Counted from the first letter of the stretch, positions 23,992 through 35,908 are shown. The stretch is 64,000 nt of DNA from Effrenium voratum (GCA_963377175.1 CAUJNA010001225.1:424311-488310), one strand, 5' to 3'. The notes: generated by a model from the sequence alone, not told the origin. Program-made: numbers and translations.

Positions 23992-24720
23992 AAATGACTA
24001 CTGGTTTTCGAAGAGGCAAGTCCTGCTTCACAACTAGTCAAATTGCACATGATCCTCGCTCACCGGCCCCAGGAGTCAATGACTGGCTTTGCAAGCACAA
24101 GTAATGACATGTTCAACGTGAACAGGCAAAGGAAGTCACAATGGCAAGTAACTCAGCCTGATTGCCCCGATGTGTTCTCTTGAGTAGTTTATATTATTTC
24201 TCGCTGTTGCGTGTGACTTGTGATTGCTACCTTTCCCATGCTTGCTCTTGCCATTGCCCTTGCATGCTTCTTTCCAACCACTTTGCAACGGATTCTCCAA
24301 GTCCGCTGGCCGCTGGTGATTGGTTCACTGCCCGGTTGTTTCAAGGGACCCCATGTAACTTTTTCTGCTCGGCTGACTGGCTACTGGCCGTCGGGCAAGC
24401 TTTCAGTGTGTGTGTGTGTGTTAACCTGGGCGACCTCCCCAAAAAGGGGTTCTTACATGCTTTGTCCCTTTCAAGCAACCTCCAAAGAGCCTAACAGAAC
24501 AACACCACCCTCAAAAAACCTCCTGCACCAAGCAAACAAGGCACCCTTGAAAACAACCACCGCCTCGGGAGGGATCAGGCTACTACACACACGGCTCCCT
24601 ATATTTCCCCTTAAAACATCACCCCCACCAAGCGACACTCACCTTTCATGGGCCACAAAGGTGATGTGTAAAACCACCAGAAAGGAAAATTCTTTGAAAT
24701 ATAGGGGACCCCTGACACAC

Positions 24721-24817
24721 GCGCTTTTCAAACCCGAGGGCCTGGAGCTTCTGGAGGTCGCCCTTGTTCTGCAGGTTCCGCAACGTGTGTTCCTCGAACT
24801 TCTCCGTGGCGCCATGC
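24721..24817 (-). CDS. coiled-coil gene, exon (leftmost assigned)
   Basis: Acceptor CCAAG-G, one base, 32 codons including EKFEEHTLRNLQNKGDLQKL and QALGFEKR, ending CGC before GT (GTGTGT). A charged, Leu/Gln/Lys/Glu-rich helix with heptad spacing. The single leading base completes a Gln codon with the two-base overhang of 25394-25431, so the two exons splice in phase. Confidence 0.6.
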
Positions 24818-25393
24818 CTTGGATAGATAAGGGACGCCAAGCGCCCGATTCATGGTGCAGGGTTGCCCTGGATCAACCTATGTAGCCTAGCAAAACAATG
24901 AAACTATATATATGTATACGTGAGATTGGTAAATGAATGAAACGACATAAGCCAAATGACATATTTGCGGGATGCATGATAGCTTTCGCTGCTAGAGATG
25001 CATGATTCCCACTTTGCAAGGGAAGCAAACCTTCGCGAAGTGGCCAGAATAGCTGCTGACTTGGAGTAGGCTCGACTGCATAAGGGCTGGGGTTGGCACA
25101 GGCTCGCTATGCACATACGAAGGCTCTATGTCATATGCGTGATTACGGGGCCATGCGGGGGCTCTTGCAACATAGAACGTAGATGCCTAGCATTGCCTAG
25201 CTATAGGCTACAAGGGTAGGGAGAGGGAGCAAGGTGCAAGCAGGGCTTGAAGAACCAGGCTTTACTTCCTTCTCAACTGTTGAAATTGCTTTCCGTGGTT
25301 CCTGCTTGGCTACTTGCGATAGGTCGATCATTTACCATATCGCAACCTACGCAGGGTATCGCCTCGGCGTTGATTCAAAGGCGGCCGAGGAGC

Positions 25394-25431
25394 TGCCAAA
25401 GCTGCAGCGTTTGGATGTCACCATCCAGGGC
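25394..25431 (-). CDS. coiled-coil gene, exon
   Basis: Acceptor CCTCAG-G, phase 0, 12 codons ALDGDIQTLQLW plus CA, then a GC donor (GCTCCT). Phase fits the exons on both sides. A plus-strand frame overlaps it (ending LQRLDVTIQGLRL), so strand is not absolutely secure. Confidence 0.45.
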
Positions 25432-25542
25432 CTGAGGCTGTGACCCATGCGATGCTGACTTGGTCCTTTTTTTCCTTTCCTGTGGAAACCTATGAGCTAG
25501 CAACCCATAAGGAAACCCTTCCGATGAGATCTTCATTGAGGC

Positions 25543-25581
25543 TTTCTGCTTGGCACATTCCCAAGATCGCGCTGTCCTGGC
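25543..25581 (-). CDS. coiled-coil gene, short exon
   Basis: Acceptor CTTGAG-G, phase 0, 13 codons ARTARSWECAKQK, then a GC donor (AAA-GCCTCA). Phase-compatible with 26365-26451 and 25394-25431. Confidence 0.45.
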
Positions 25582-26210
25582 CTCAAGGGAAATTGCCCGC
25601 AGATTCAAAGTGAGTTGTGGAGCGCTATGGTCTATTGGAAGCTGGGCACGTGCAAATTCTTCTGCCACACACCCTCACCGAAGGAACCAAACAGGATCAA
25701 AGTTGATACTACTGGGTGTGACATGTTCAACCCCTCCAATCATAGAAGTGCATTGGCAAAACATGGCAAAACAACACAGGTACCCGAGCTTAAACAGCCA
25801 ACGCGCCCGCCAAAGGCACTGTACAGCGCTTTTGGACAAGGAAGGGCGTATGCTTCTCTTTTTGGAAATCATGTTTGCCCCTACATCTTCAGTACATGTT
25901 CTGATCTGCCAATGTGTTCGGGACTCTTGGAAGGCCATTTGCCTTGAGCCTAGTCGTCTCTTTTCGGTGGCTTGATCTTAAAGAAAGCCCTCCCACATCA
26001 GATGCAAGCCCAATGCACCGATGCCCAAGTCACCCTGGTCGAACAAAATAGGGTTGACCACGTCTAGTCGTCCAAAACACCCTCCAACCAACCGGGAATT
26101 TCGGGTAACGCGAATGTCAGAAAATTGACCAAACCAAGCCTTCCCCCTTCCGGTGGTTTGTTCTGATTTGTTGGTTTGGGGGTGGCTTCGCTTCACCAAA
26201 GGACGTCCCA

Positions 26211-26330
26211 CTAGGTCCTCCAGTTTTGGAGGTTAGAATAAGGGTACCTTTTTTTCTGTAGCCTATTTTAGTAGGGGAACCCTCCCAACCCAAAAAGGGG
26301 TGAGAAAGGTCACCAAGCTGGGGGACCTAG
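26211..26330 (+). mobile_element. CTAGGTCC MITE, copy D
   Basis: 120 bp, CTAGGTCCTCCAGTT to GCTGGGGGACCTAG, with the shared GTTAGAATAAGGGTACC block. Exact 4-bp duplication CCCA at 26207-26210 and 26331-26334. It lies in an intron of the coiled-coil gene, 34 bp past the exon at 26365-26451. Confidence 0.9.
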
Positions 26331-26364
26331 CCCAGCACTAGCACAGAATTTCCAAGCAAGGCGC

Positions 26365-26451
26365 GCCGCAGCGGCGCTCCAGGCCCTTGATCTCCGAGCC
26401 GAAGCCGTCGATGGAGCGGCCCAGGGAGTCCAAACGCACCGTGGTGGAGGC
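26365..26451 (-). CDS. coiled-coil gene, exon
   Basis: Acceptor GCTGAG-G, phase 0, 29 codons ASTTVRLDSLGRSIDGFGSE then IKGLERRCG, and a GC donor (GGC-GCGCC). Alternating hydrophobic and charged residues as in a coiled coil. The frame stops (TAG) about 20 bp later, before MITE copy D, so an exon edge here is required. Confidence 0.65.
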
Positions 26452-26608
26452 CTCAGCCCCCCCAGCCCCCTCCTCCCGTTGGAGTGCGCCTTTGGTCGGC
26501 CACATGGAAATTACCCCATGGAGCATCCAAAGCCAAACAATTCATCACTTTCAAGGGAGTTCCCTTGTCTTCTTGGCTTTTTTTGCCGAGGGTATTGCCC
26601 ACATGCAT

Positions 26609-26627
26609 ATGTGTGTGTGTGTGTGTG
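26609..26627. repeat. (TG)n microsatellite
   Basis: Nine or so TG units in an intron. Confidence 0.8.
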
Positions 26628-27222
26628 CGTGACGAGTTCCAGATTTGCCCTGGAACGAACCTTTTGACGCAGAAAGTGGCCCAGGCAGCGTGACGATGGT
26701 CAAACAGCTGGCGAGTAGTGGGACGTGCCGAAGCCTGTTCCTGCTTGGCTGATTTCGCACCAAGAGGGAAGCCCAGTGAAGCCCGGTGAAGCCTTTGTGC
26801 TGGATATTTGCAGCTTGCCTTTGCTCCAACGCAAGGACCCCACCCGACTTTCTGACTCAATGTTTTGCGTGGCTCTCACTCCCCAGGGAGCTTTCAGCGG
26901 TTCACCCTACACTGCGTGGCCTCGTTCCTATTGAGAGACTCCGGCATTGGCTTTGCCGCTTGCAATCAACGCCAAACGCTGGCAAGCCTTGTCGGCTTGG
27001 GTGCATCCGTTCCAAGTAAATTAAATGTCAAAGTGTTGCCTGTTTGGCTGGCAGGATGTCTCTACTTCGCGCTACTCTGCATCCGCTTGTTCGTGCTCTT
27101 CCTGCCAGCCCCTTCGGGATAGCTTTTCCTCTTGTTGGGTACAATTTCTGTCTTTGTCTATTGGAGTCGATTTTGCTTGCTTTGCCTGGCGTTCTTTCTT
27201 GTCGTGTCGATCTTCTCGCCAA

Positions 27223-27305
27223 GTGTGTGTGTGTGCGCGTGTGTATGTGTGCGCGTGTGCGCGTGTGCGTGTGTCTCTGTGTGTCTCTGTGTGTCTCTGT
27301 GTGTC
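27223..27305. repeat. (GT)n/GTGTGCGC compound microsatellite
   Basis: GT runs interrupted by GC and TCTCTGTG units. Cys/Val-rich and His/Thr-rich frames over it are artefacts. Confidence 0.85.
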
Positions 27306-27623
27306 CTCCCCGTCTTCCTAGTTCTTCGGTGGGGGTCTTCGTGTTGCTCTTGGCAGGTGTGCGAGGATGGCCTAGGCTCTTTTGGCTCCCTGGTCGAACT
27401 GTTGGCATATGTTGGCATTAATACTCCTTAGAGCGCTTTGCTGAGGGGACCTCTGTTTCGGTGAGTTTGCCATGTGGTTTTCAACTCAAAGCTAACCTGA
27501 GCTCCTTGGGCAAAGATCAGCAAAAAAATCGATTGAACCTGGAAGCGCTAACCATTTACCTTCACCAATGTGGAAGCCGCATGCCGAAACCCGCGGAAAC
27601 CCGACCCTTCACACTTTGAAGGC

Positions 27624-27695
27624 CTGAAAGCGATCCACCGACTGGATCTTGGTCTCGTTGTCATCGACTTGTGCTTGGATCTTCTGGATCGTGTC
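27624..27695 (-). CDS. coiled-coil gene, exon
   Basis: Acceptor GGGCAG-G, phase 0, 24 codons DTIQKIQAQVDDNETKIQSV then DRFQ, and a GC donor (CAG-GCCTTC). A GT (TCG-GTGGAT) four codons earlier is an alternative. Clear heptad pattern (I/V at a and d). One of the best coiled-coil exons in the gene. Confidence 0.65.
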
Positions 27696-28164
27696 CTGCC
27701 CAGCCGCCGCGCCGTTTTCAGCTTTTCCTCGTTGCCCGAGGCCGCAAAGGCCACAAAGAGGGCTTTCATTGCCAGGCGGCAAGGCGAGGACTCGGCAACC
27801 CCTGGCTGCCCAGTTGCTGCCAGCGACCCCGCACTGGTAGGGGACTACTACTAAGTTTCTTTAGATGTAATGTTTATTTCACTCCAGCTCTGCCTTGACA
27901 ACGGCAGCGCGTGACACTTTCACCAGCGTGGTCTGGGATGCAAGAGAAAAAGGAAGCGCCTGTATGAAGCAACAGGGACGAGGGTGCATCCAGGATGCAG
28001 AAGTGGCTCTTTCGAATTTGCGACTTCGAAAAAGGGGCTGAAGGTTGAATCGTGCGGCGGCGTCAATTCTTCCAAATTCCCACCCCCACAGCGCTGAAAC
28101 GACTGAAGCCAGCAAATTTGTGTCAAACCAATGTTGACAACATCTCAGTTGCTTTCTGCTCCCA

Positions 28165-28240
28165 TGCAAAAAGTTTAACTTTTAGTGGTTTAGTGGAAAA
28201 CCCATTCGTTGGCCAAAAGTTAAAGTCCTAACATCCAAGC
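28165..28240. repeat. TTTAACTTTT hairpin element, copy 1
   Basis: AAAAAGTTTAACTTTTAG at the left, then GGAAAAC, then CCAAAAGTTAAAGTCCTAA and ATCCAA. The termini are inverted copies of YTTTAACTTTT. A second copy with the same order of modules is at 51316-51388. Intronic, non-coding. Confidence 0.65.
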
Positions 28241-28315
28241 AAAATGCACCCAAGTTGACATGAGATGCATCCAATTTAGCCTCCCAATCCATCGGCCAGG
28301 CGTTCGGCGATCTGC

Positions 28316-28384
28316 CTGGAAGATGCTGATCTCCACGGGGTTTCGGGAGTTCATCAACTGCACGGTGTCTTCCAGCTTCCCCAC
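28316..28384 (-). CDS. coiled-coil gene, exon
   Basis: Acceptor GCCCAG-G, phase 0, 23 codons VGKLEDTVQLMNSRNPVEIS then IFQ, and a GC donor (CAG-GCAGAT). Phase 0 at both ends matches the exons at 29451-29555 and 27624-27695. Confidence 0.65.
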
Positions 28385-29450
28385 CTGGGCCAGAATCAAA
28401 ACCTGGTACTAAAATGGCCTAATTACCCAGAACCATGTAAAGAATTAAGAAAGCGGCCGCAGCTATTTATGGCTCACCTGGTGGGTCGAAACATGGAATC
28501 GTTTTTTGGAGCCCCGAAAATGCAAACAAGACGCACCGCATGAATAGACATACCCAGCTCAACCTACACCTGTATGCCAAGCACCGCAAACCAAATATTT
28601 TGACCCGTGCGTCAAAAAACATGGTGCATCTAGCATGAAGCCCAGCACTTGAAACAGGTCTGGCGAGTAGCAATAAGCTATCCCTACCTTTCAAGGGAAC
28701 AAAAAACATGGCGTGCGCCAACTTAGCCCTTGCCAGGTGGGGGACTAAAACCAAGTAATCCATGCATCGCCTGCTGGAGCTAGAAACGAAACCAAGGCGG
28801 TTGCACATAACCCACCCCGCTTGTCTGATGACCGTAGAAAAGAATTGGACCTTTGGTTGATCGGATGTTTGGGAACCCGGCAAATACAAAGGGAGGCTGC
28901 AGTATACGGAAATGAAAGGTATGGATCCTTGCTTCAGCTTTGGAGCCCCAATCAAAAGTCGTATAGATTCTGGTCCATATTTAAACTCAAAAAAGAAAAC
29001 AACACAGAAAACAGGCCACATGTTGAGAGAAATGGTCTGAACCCCTGTCAGATTTTTGTTCCATGTCATAAAACTAGTCAAGGATCTACATCAAGACCTC
29101 ACCCCGGAATCCTTGAGCTCGAAACTTTGGGAAATTAACTGCAGGAAATTCTATAGGAAACCCCGAACTTCCTGTATAATTTCCTGTAGCTGGTTTCTAT
29201 GAGAAACCCATGAAGGCAGATCCTAGATGTAAACTCCTCGCGCCCAGTGGGAAACATTTAGTTGCCTCACGTCCAAATTCATCGATCCCTTGTTTTAGGG
29301 GTACTTCCCTCCCAAAGCACAGGAAACTCCAAGCGGAATGAGGGCAACTTCCCTCCCTAAGCATCATGAAGCATCCCAAAGCCCAGGTTTCTCCCCGCGC
29401 AGACCCCGTCCCGTCCCGTGCAGCTGGCCAACTGGATCGATCCGAGGCGC

Positions 29451-29555
29451 TCTCCGGGAGTTCTCCTTCACCGCCAGGAAGATCTCCGAGTACTCCGCGT
29501 AGAGCTGCTGCGTGGACCGGAGCTTGGCCACCTCCATGTGCGCGCGCTGGGTCTC
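29451..29555 (-). CDS. coiled-coil gene, exon
   Basis: Acceptor CCTTAG-G, phase 0, 35 codons starting ETQRAHMEVAKLRSTQQLYA and continuing EYSEIFLAVKENSRR, with a GC donor (AGA-GCGCCT). A GT donor (GCG-GTGAAG) would end it seven codons earlier. High-GC third positions contrast with the flanking intron. Confidence 0.7.
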
Positions 29556-29838
29556 CTAAGGCCCGAAGCTGATGGGAGGCCTTTTGGCTGGTGCCCCAGG
29601 GGTCAGGGGAGGCCATAGGATCAACTGTTTTCTGCTTGACTCCACATACTTGTCGGTCATGTCATGTTCATGGGGACCCATTCAAAACCGGAAGCATGCG
29701 TAACTGGACATGTTCGACAAGCAAAGGAAGGCTTGTCCCTTATATGTTATCCAGCACGGTGGGGTGTGGCAACTGAAATACAAAGGGGGCTGTCACCTGT
29801 TGACTTTTTAATGGGGGCCAAAGTGGCCATGGCCCCAC

Positions 29839-29923
29839 CCGGGCCGTCCTTCTCGGTGGCTTTGGCCACCTCATCGGTACTCTTCAGGTCTGCCAGCAAT
29901 TGGCTCAGCTTCGCCTCAAAGCC
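29839..29923 (-). CDS. coiled-coil gene, exon
   Basis: Acceptor GCCAAG-G, phase 0, GFEAKLSQLLADLKSTDEVA then KATEKDGPG. Two possible donors: GAG-GTGGCC (after STDE, phase 0, compatible with the next exon) or G-GTGGGG at the given end. Confidence 0.65.
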
Positions 29924-30541
29924 CTTGGCGTGCCTTGGGGCCGGGCCTTATGGAACTCGCCTGGGGACCTCCCCTTGTGGGCTTCAGAGAAGCCAAAAGG
30001 GAAGCCAATCTTAGTGGTGCCTTATCTAGAGACAAGCCTGGCCGCTTTGAGAGAAGCATATGTATCTGTGCACATGTGCATGTAGAAATACAAATGTGCT
30101 ACCTTCCTACGCCAAAGCACCTCCATTTCATGTGTCGCACCGGTTCTTCGGGGCATTACATGGACCCCGCACACACGCATTGGGTCAGAAGGAAACCCTG
30201 AAAATGCCATGAAACGAATGCAGGGCGCAAGACATGTTCACTTGCAAAAGAGGAAATACGTTTGTCTCAAAATCGAGCGCAAAAATGGGTGGCTTCATTT
30301 CGGTTCCGTCTGGGCGAGAAGGCTTCCGTGCATCACCCCCAGCCGTGGCTTCAAATGGGAGCTGCCAACCAACAAATTCGGGGACCCGGGACCAGCCCTG
30401 GAAAAGCGCTGGTTTGCCCACTACCCTCACCGGCACTTGACTGGAGGTCACTTCAAGAGGATACTCACCTTCCGCATAAAACTGTAATGCACTTGGTGGG
30501 AGGGAGGGTGTTAGTTCAATGCTAGTTGGTATGGCAAACGC

Positions 30542-30583
30542 GAGGTGCTGGCTGAGGCAGGCGAACTTCTCGTCGTCCTCGCC
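30542..30583 (-). CDS. coiled-coil gene, short exon
   Basis: Acceptor GACCAG-G, phase 0, 14 codons GEDDEKFACLSQHL, GC donor (CTC-GCGTTT). The frame is open upstream through EWLLTKFADQ, so a larger exon is possible. Phase 0 on both sides fits its neighbours. Confidence 0.5.
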
Positions 30584-30932
30584 CTGGTCAGCGAATTTTG
30601 TCAAGAGCCACTCATTTTGTTCACGTCCTTTTTGGTACTCGCAAATGAGGAGTCCTTTTGGAACAATAGGTGGCATGGTGGTACTGATGAACAATGAGAA
30701 CCAAAGGTGCGAACAAATTGGCTACAGTCCTATTGAGGAGCAGCAATCAGAAAGGAAACTCGCAATGGCACTGCAAAGGATATCTTCCTGGCATGTGGGT
30801 AGGGCGATGCTCCAAAGAATTGATGCTCAGAAGGCACTTTCAGACACTGACCTGGAATCCAGCTGTCTTATCGAGACTAATCTGAATTTGTCAGCAGCAA
30901 CGGTTGATACCTATCTTAACTTGCATGGATAG

Positions 30933-31570
<638 letters not shown>

Positions 31571-31659
31571 CCAAAACAAATGGAGCCTGGCACGTATCAA
31601 AGTCTATGGAAGTGTTGCACTGGCTGCCCTGTAAAACTTCCCCAAGCCTGTCTTGCCAC

Positions 31660-31721
31660 AATCTTCGACTGCTGCTGCTTGATGTTCTCTTGGTTCCGGT
31701 GGATGTCGGTTTGGCAGTCAC
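31660..31721 (-). CDS. coiled-coil gene, exon
   Basis: Acceptor GCCTAG-G, two bases, 20 codons DCQTDIHRNQENIKQQQSKI, donor GT (ATT-GTGGCA). Gln/Asn-rich helix. The two leading bases do not fit the phase-0 end of 32011-32074, so either an exon is missing between them or the frame is another one (phase 0 gives a Ser-rich peptide). Confidence 0.5.
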
Positions 31722-32010
31722 CTAGGCGCGAGATGCTGGGCTGAAAGGCAGGAGAAACGGTCTGGGTTGAACCCGTCTTGTTGGGAAGCACCCCCTGCCT
31801 CCCGGACAAAAAAACATCAATCCGAAACCGTCAACACCGCCTCCGCCCTAACTGCGGTTGAGCCATGGTGGGACTTTCTTACTAAACCAACAGCTACCCA
31901 CTCAAAGTGTTCTTTATGAAGTGAATTCTGACCCAGAACTCAAGTCAACCGCTGGAGCCCTCGGCTCTGTCGAGAAGACTTCTTGGGCTGAGTGCAGCCC
32001 AGTGTCTTAC

Positions 32011-32074
32011 CGCCTCCGACAGGTTGGTCTGCTCGGTGCGGATGTCACGGCAAAAGCCATGCAAGTGATTCAGC
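32011..32074 (-). CDS. coiled-coil gene, exon
   Basis: Acceptor CCGCAG-G, one base, 21 codons LNHLHGFCRDIRTEQTNLSE then A, and a canonical donor GCG-GTAAGA. The leading G completes an Arg codon with the AG overhang of 32364-32409. This is one of the clearest in-phase junctions, because the upstream donor is GA and this donor is a textbook GTAAG. Confidence 0.7.
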
Positions 32075-32363
32075 CTGCGGATGAGACCATGCACCCCGTT
32101 TATCCCCGTGTTTCCACTCCCGACTCCCAACAGCAAAGCTCCGGGACCTTGGCCCCAGGTGGTCCAGAGCGGCCGGTTGGCAATTTTGGGGCTCTGGGCT
32201 GGGGCTGCGGAGTTGCTGTCGAGGATGCCGCCTTGGCTTAAACTAGGGCCTAGGGTGAACGTAAACATTAAAAATTACCTCACTGGCAAGTAGAAGGGGC
32301 GGGTAAACCAAAATAGTAGTGCCAACTGTACTTTCTTTCTTTTTCTCGGTCGGTTTTCGGCTC

Positions 32364-32409
32364 CTGCTCTCCACCACGGTGCCCACGTGCTGCTCAATGT
32401 CCGCGAGGC
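32364..32409 (-). CDS. coiled-coil gene, exon with GA donor
   Basis: Acceptor GGGTAG-G, two bases, 14 codons LADIEQHVGTVVES, AG overhang, then a GA donor (GAGCCG). Entering phase matches the one-base end of 33840-33894 (G+GC gives Gly), and the leaving phase matches 32011-32074. Confidence 0.65.
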
Positions 32410-33346
32410 CTACCCGAAAGATCGCATTTTTTGGTGCCCGCTATGCTTCGCTCACCGACAGCGGGTGGTTGAGAGAAAACCAGCCTGATTATATTCGTTG
32501 GCTTCCGCTTACCAAGGGAAGCCATGGAACTTGTATGAAAGTGGACCCCCCCACTACGAAGCTCCCGTCCCCCCCAGCAATCCACCTGCCCTTGGAATAC
32601 CTGTGATCTGTCTGCCGGCCTTTCCAACTACAAGGCCCAATTTCTTGACGGTTCTCCAAAACAACACAAACATGCTCAGCCGCACTTGACAAGTGCTTTG
32701 CTGCCAGCTAACATGAGCATTGTTGCATACTGTAAAGTTGCGGATTTCGCCTCTTCCAGATTGAATAGCACTTATATATCTATTAGCGTATGTCCAACTC
32801 TGCGTTGGTATTGCCCAAAGTAGCCCTGAAAGGCCCGGGCCCGGGGTGGCCCGGGGTGGCCCGGGGCCCGATTTTCCGGGAGAACGCGTGAAGTACCAGG
32901 GCCGTGTCACACAAACCGCAAAACCGCCACAAGGCTATCCTTGTTCCAACCGTGCCTGCACTGGGGCCCGTTAAACCTGGAGGCAGAACAACAGGAACTG
33001 GCAAAAGGACCCCCTCCAAGCCCCCAAACTGTTCCTTCAGCCTTTCTAGCGCCATGATTCTCAATGAAGGCTTGATTACTCGTGATGAAGCCATGTAACC
33101 TTTGGCAGCACTCTTGAAGTGGCAACTTGGGAAATTGACTAAACAAACAATCCAAACTTAGGGCTTCATTGCAAAACAATGCAGCAGGAAAGCGAGTCAA
33201 AAAACAGAGATAAACCAAAAAGGAACACAATACGAAGAGGAGAAGGGCGTTCAAGCTAAGCCAAACGGCATAAATCGGCTTCAATACGTACGACACGCAC
33301 ATTTTAACATGGGATTGCGCGGGTGACAAACTCGGGGACCTCTACA

Positions 33347-33425
33347 TCTATCTTTATCTCTCTCTGTCTCTGTGTCTTTCTCTCTGTCTCTCTCTCTCTC
33401 TCTCTGGCTCTTTCTCTCTTTCTCA

Positions 33426-33456
<31 letters not shown>

Positions 33457-33463
33457 TGTTTTT
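33347..33463. repeat. polypyrimidine (TC)n tract
   Basis: About 115 bp of TC with few interruptions, followed by (TA)n near 33483-33495. A strict pyrimidine strand of this length can adopt triplex structure. Intronic. Confidence 0.9.
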
Positions 33464-33839
33464 GGCAAAGAAGCCCTATGTGTATATATATATATTGCAA
33501 GTAAGCCAACCAAGAACTGTGAGAGTCTAAAGGGCTTCCATTGTTCCCTTGCAACACTTCAGGATCCTTCGCCTGGAGCAAAGTGAGCTGGCAATCCGGG
33601 GGGTGCGTGTTATTAGCATCCGCCATGTGGATGCACAAAATCCACGCCACTGCTGGGATGGCTGACCCCTGGGATACAGCATCTACCAACTGGTGCCAAA
33701 CTCATTTGGTCCATCCACTGTATGCTCCCCATTTTTCTTGGGCCCATTTACAATAACGATGTTGCATGTTCCCTTCCTTGTGCCATGTGGCTTGTTTCCT
33801 TGTTCCCTTCCCTGGTTCCTACACTCGGAATTCGGCCGC

Positions 33840-33894
33840 CTGTGTTCAGCCGCTCGAGTTGTGCAACTACGCCCGTCTGGCCGCCGAAGAGGTC
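33840..33894 (-). CDS. coiled-coil gene, exon
   Basis: Acceptor GGCCAG-G, phase 0, 18 codons DLFGGQTGVVAQLERLNT plus one base, GC donor (GCGGCC). Joins 32409 in phase, making LERLNT-G-LADIEQ, a continuous helix. Confidence 0.6.
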
Positions 33895-34590
33895 CTGGCC
33901 GCATCCCGTCCGCCGTCTGGTTGCCACTTGAGTTTGTACTTAGCCTCCCACCAATTAACATGGAACCTGATAGGAGGTCCGTTTGAAGGAAGATTGTCTT
34001 CCAGGATCCCTCTGCAAATGCCGCCAGAGATTCCCAACCGCCAAACTTGCTTGCACCAAGCGAGACATGGCCCCACACGAAGGCATGAGAACCGCCCAAA
34101 GCCAGTTCCTGGGCAAACTGAGGAATCATGAATAGCGACGGGGAGAAAGCTGTGCAAACTCGAGATGATGCGCAACCAACTTGTTGCTCAACCATGCACA
34201 CGTTTAGTTCAAGCCGAGACAGCAAAGCTCAAGCACAAAAAGCCGAGGTCCATCCTACTGCAACTGACTGACACAAACAACCACATCCCATCCAGCTCTG
34301 CAAAAAGTTCAGGACACTTGCTCTGACACTGCGAAGTCAGCATGCCGGGGACAAATCTAGAACCACGAATCCAACTCATCAATCAACGCCACCCACCCAC
34401 CAAACACGGAAGCGTACAAAGTCCCTTGTCCGCATGTCAGCTTCCTTCGTGGTTCGGAGCCCGGTTTGGCGGTGGGGTGGTTCCAAAGGCTCCACCAAGC
34501 CACAAATCCGGTAGCCCCCAAGTCCCCAAGTCCCCAAGCCGTTCCATCAACCATGCCAGACCAAAGGCTAAAAGGTCGGCTTGGGCAAGC

Positions 34591-34626
34591 CTCGATCTGG
34601 GCGGTGGCGCTCCGAAGCCGGGACTC
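34591..34626 (-). CDS. coiled-coil gene, 36-nt exon
   Basis: Acceptor CCGCAG-G, phase 0, 12 codons ESRLRSATAQIE, GC donor (GAG-GCTTGC). Upstream frame also open (KSTSENLPQ). Both ends phase 0, matching 35707-35805 and 33840-33894. Confidence 0.5.
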
Positions 34627-34729
34627 CTGCGGCAAGTTCTCTGACGTTGACTTGAACAAGTGGGCCACTTGGCAAGACGAGGGAACCTGAAAACAACTAG
34701 CTTGATTAAAAGGTTGGAAAAGAAATAAA

Positions 34730-35602
34730 TTGGCAAGTTGCGACTTGGGAGTATACCTGGAACATCCCGCATGTAAAATTAACGCTGTTTCCCGAAACAG
34801 CTATATTTTCAGAAAGAACGCTCTTTGGCGGAAGCAACGGCTCTGTGATTCCAGCTCGTCACGGGTAGACAATTACGCCGTTTTCACGTTTTGGCGGCAC
34901 CCTGCGGCGTTTCAGGCTTTTGATTTACGCCAAAGTGTGCAAACACTGGAAAATGCCCACAGGCGAAACCAAATGCTGCTTGATCAAAAACATAGTTTTT
35001 TTTCCAAAACAGCAATGATCTCGCACAGAATGGAAGACCCAAGTGTATCTGTATATATGTATACATATACATATCTATGTTTATATGGTGTATGTGCACC
35101 CGCACATTATGGATTTCTGTTTGTTTTGCCTGAGCAGGGTGCCGAAAACAATCAGACTAGTATAAACGTGCTCAGACTCCTCATTCAAATAGGCTGGCAG
35201 CGGATCAGTAGGCTGGGGGGGGGGGGGAATTTGCGGCAACTCCACCTCGAAATGGCTGATGCGCTTGCATGGGAGACGTGCAAGGCTTTCTTACAAGCCG
35301 TTGAGAACAATTCCAAAGAGCCAATATTCAAGTACTGTACTTTCGGATACACCCAGGCAAAAAACCGCGCGTACAACAACTCGACATACACTTTGCTGAT
35401 GGGAAATGTGGAGTATCGGTTCTTCTTCACCGCTTCACCAAGGAAACGTGTTGAAAGCTGTCTGCTTTCACAGCTTGCCACTTGCCGAATCCCAGGGACA
35501 GCTGGGAGCTTCCCTACACAAATTCTACCATGTGTCCAGAAGCAAATCCAAATCGTACCCCCAGTCAGCATCCCAATCCCCACTATAGACTCAAATGAGT
35601 GA
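34730..35602 (+). CDS. 290-codon open reading frame inside an intron, unknown
   Basis: The longest frame in the window, ATG at 34730 to stop at 35602, on the strand opposite the coiled-coil gene and between two of its exons. Its composition is not simple-repeat, except for a Tyr/Thr/Leu patch over TA-rich DNA (about 35048-35090) and a four-Gly run over a G tract (35215-35227). The second half reads as a normal protein, for example NLRQLHLEMADALAWETCKA and AVENNSKEPIFKYCTFGYTQ. No transmembrane segment, zinc motif or catalytic motif known to me. It could be an intronless inserted gene, a mobile-element remnant, or an unusually long chance frame. Confidence 0.3.
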   Translation: MASCDLGVYLEHPACKINAVSRNSYIFRKNALWRKQRLCDSSSSRVDNYAVFTFWRHPAAFQAFDLRQSVQTLENAHRRNQMLLDQKHSFFSKTAMISHRMEDPSVSVYMYTYTYLCLYGVCAPAHYGFLFVLPEQGAENNQTSINVLRLLIQIGWQRISRLGGGGNLRQLHLEMADALAWETCKAFLQAVENNSKEPIFKYCTFGYTQAKNRAYNNSTYTLLMGNVEYRFFFTASPRKRVESCLLSQLATCRIPGTAGSFPTQILPCVQKQIQIVPPVSIPIPTIDSNE

Positions 35603-35706
35603 TGCACCTACCCCTAAATGGTGCCATTGGTGTGGACCCACGGCCAAATCGAGAATCTCCATGGCGGACCTACACATTGTTACCCCCAAGGCAACTCTCG
35701 GATTGC

Positions 35707-35805
35707 TCGAATCGGTTCCAAGGCCCGGGCCGCATCTTCCAGGGAGTTCTTCACTTGGTAGTGGTCTCGGGACAAGGCCTCGTGCTTGTTGCTGACCACT
35801 CGCAC
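35707..35805 (-). CDS. coiled-coil gene, exon
   Basis: Acceptor GTTCAG-G, phase 0, 33 codons VRVVSNKHEALSRDHYQVKN then SLEDAARALEPIR, and a GC donor (CGA-GCAATC). Strongly helical with alternating acidic and basic residues. Phase 0 both ends. Confidence 0.7.
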
Positions 35806-35891
35806 CTGAACCGATCAGTTGGCCACTGTGCATCGTCTTACTTCGAGAAAAACCAAGCCTTGGGGCCAAAGTAGATGGCACAATTTGCGCT

Positions 35892-35908
35892 GGGGGGGGG
35901 GGGGGGGG
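35892..35908 (+). repeat. run of 17 G
   Basis: Uninterrupted G17 followed by AGGG. A second G13 run is at 35215-35227. Such tracts are G-quadruplex-prone and prone to sequencing length error. Confidence 0.9.
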
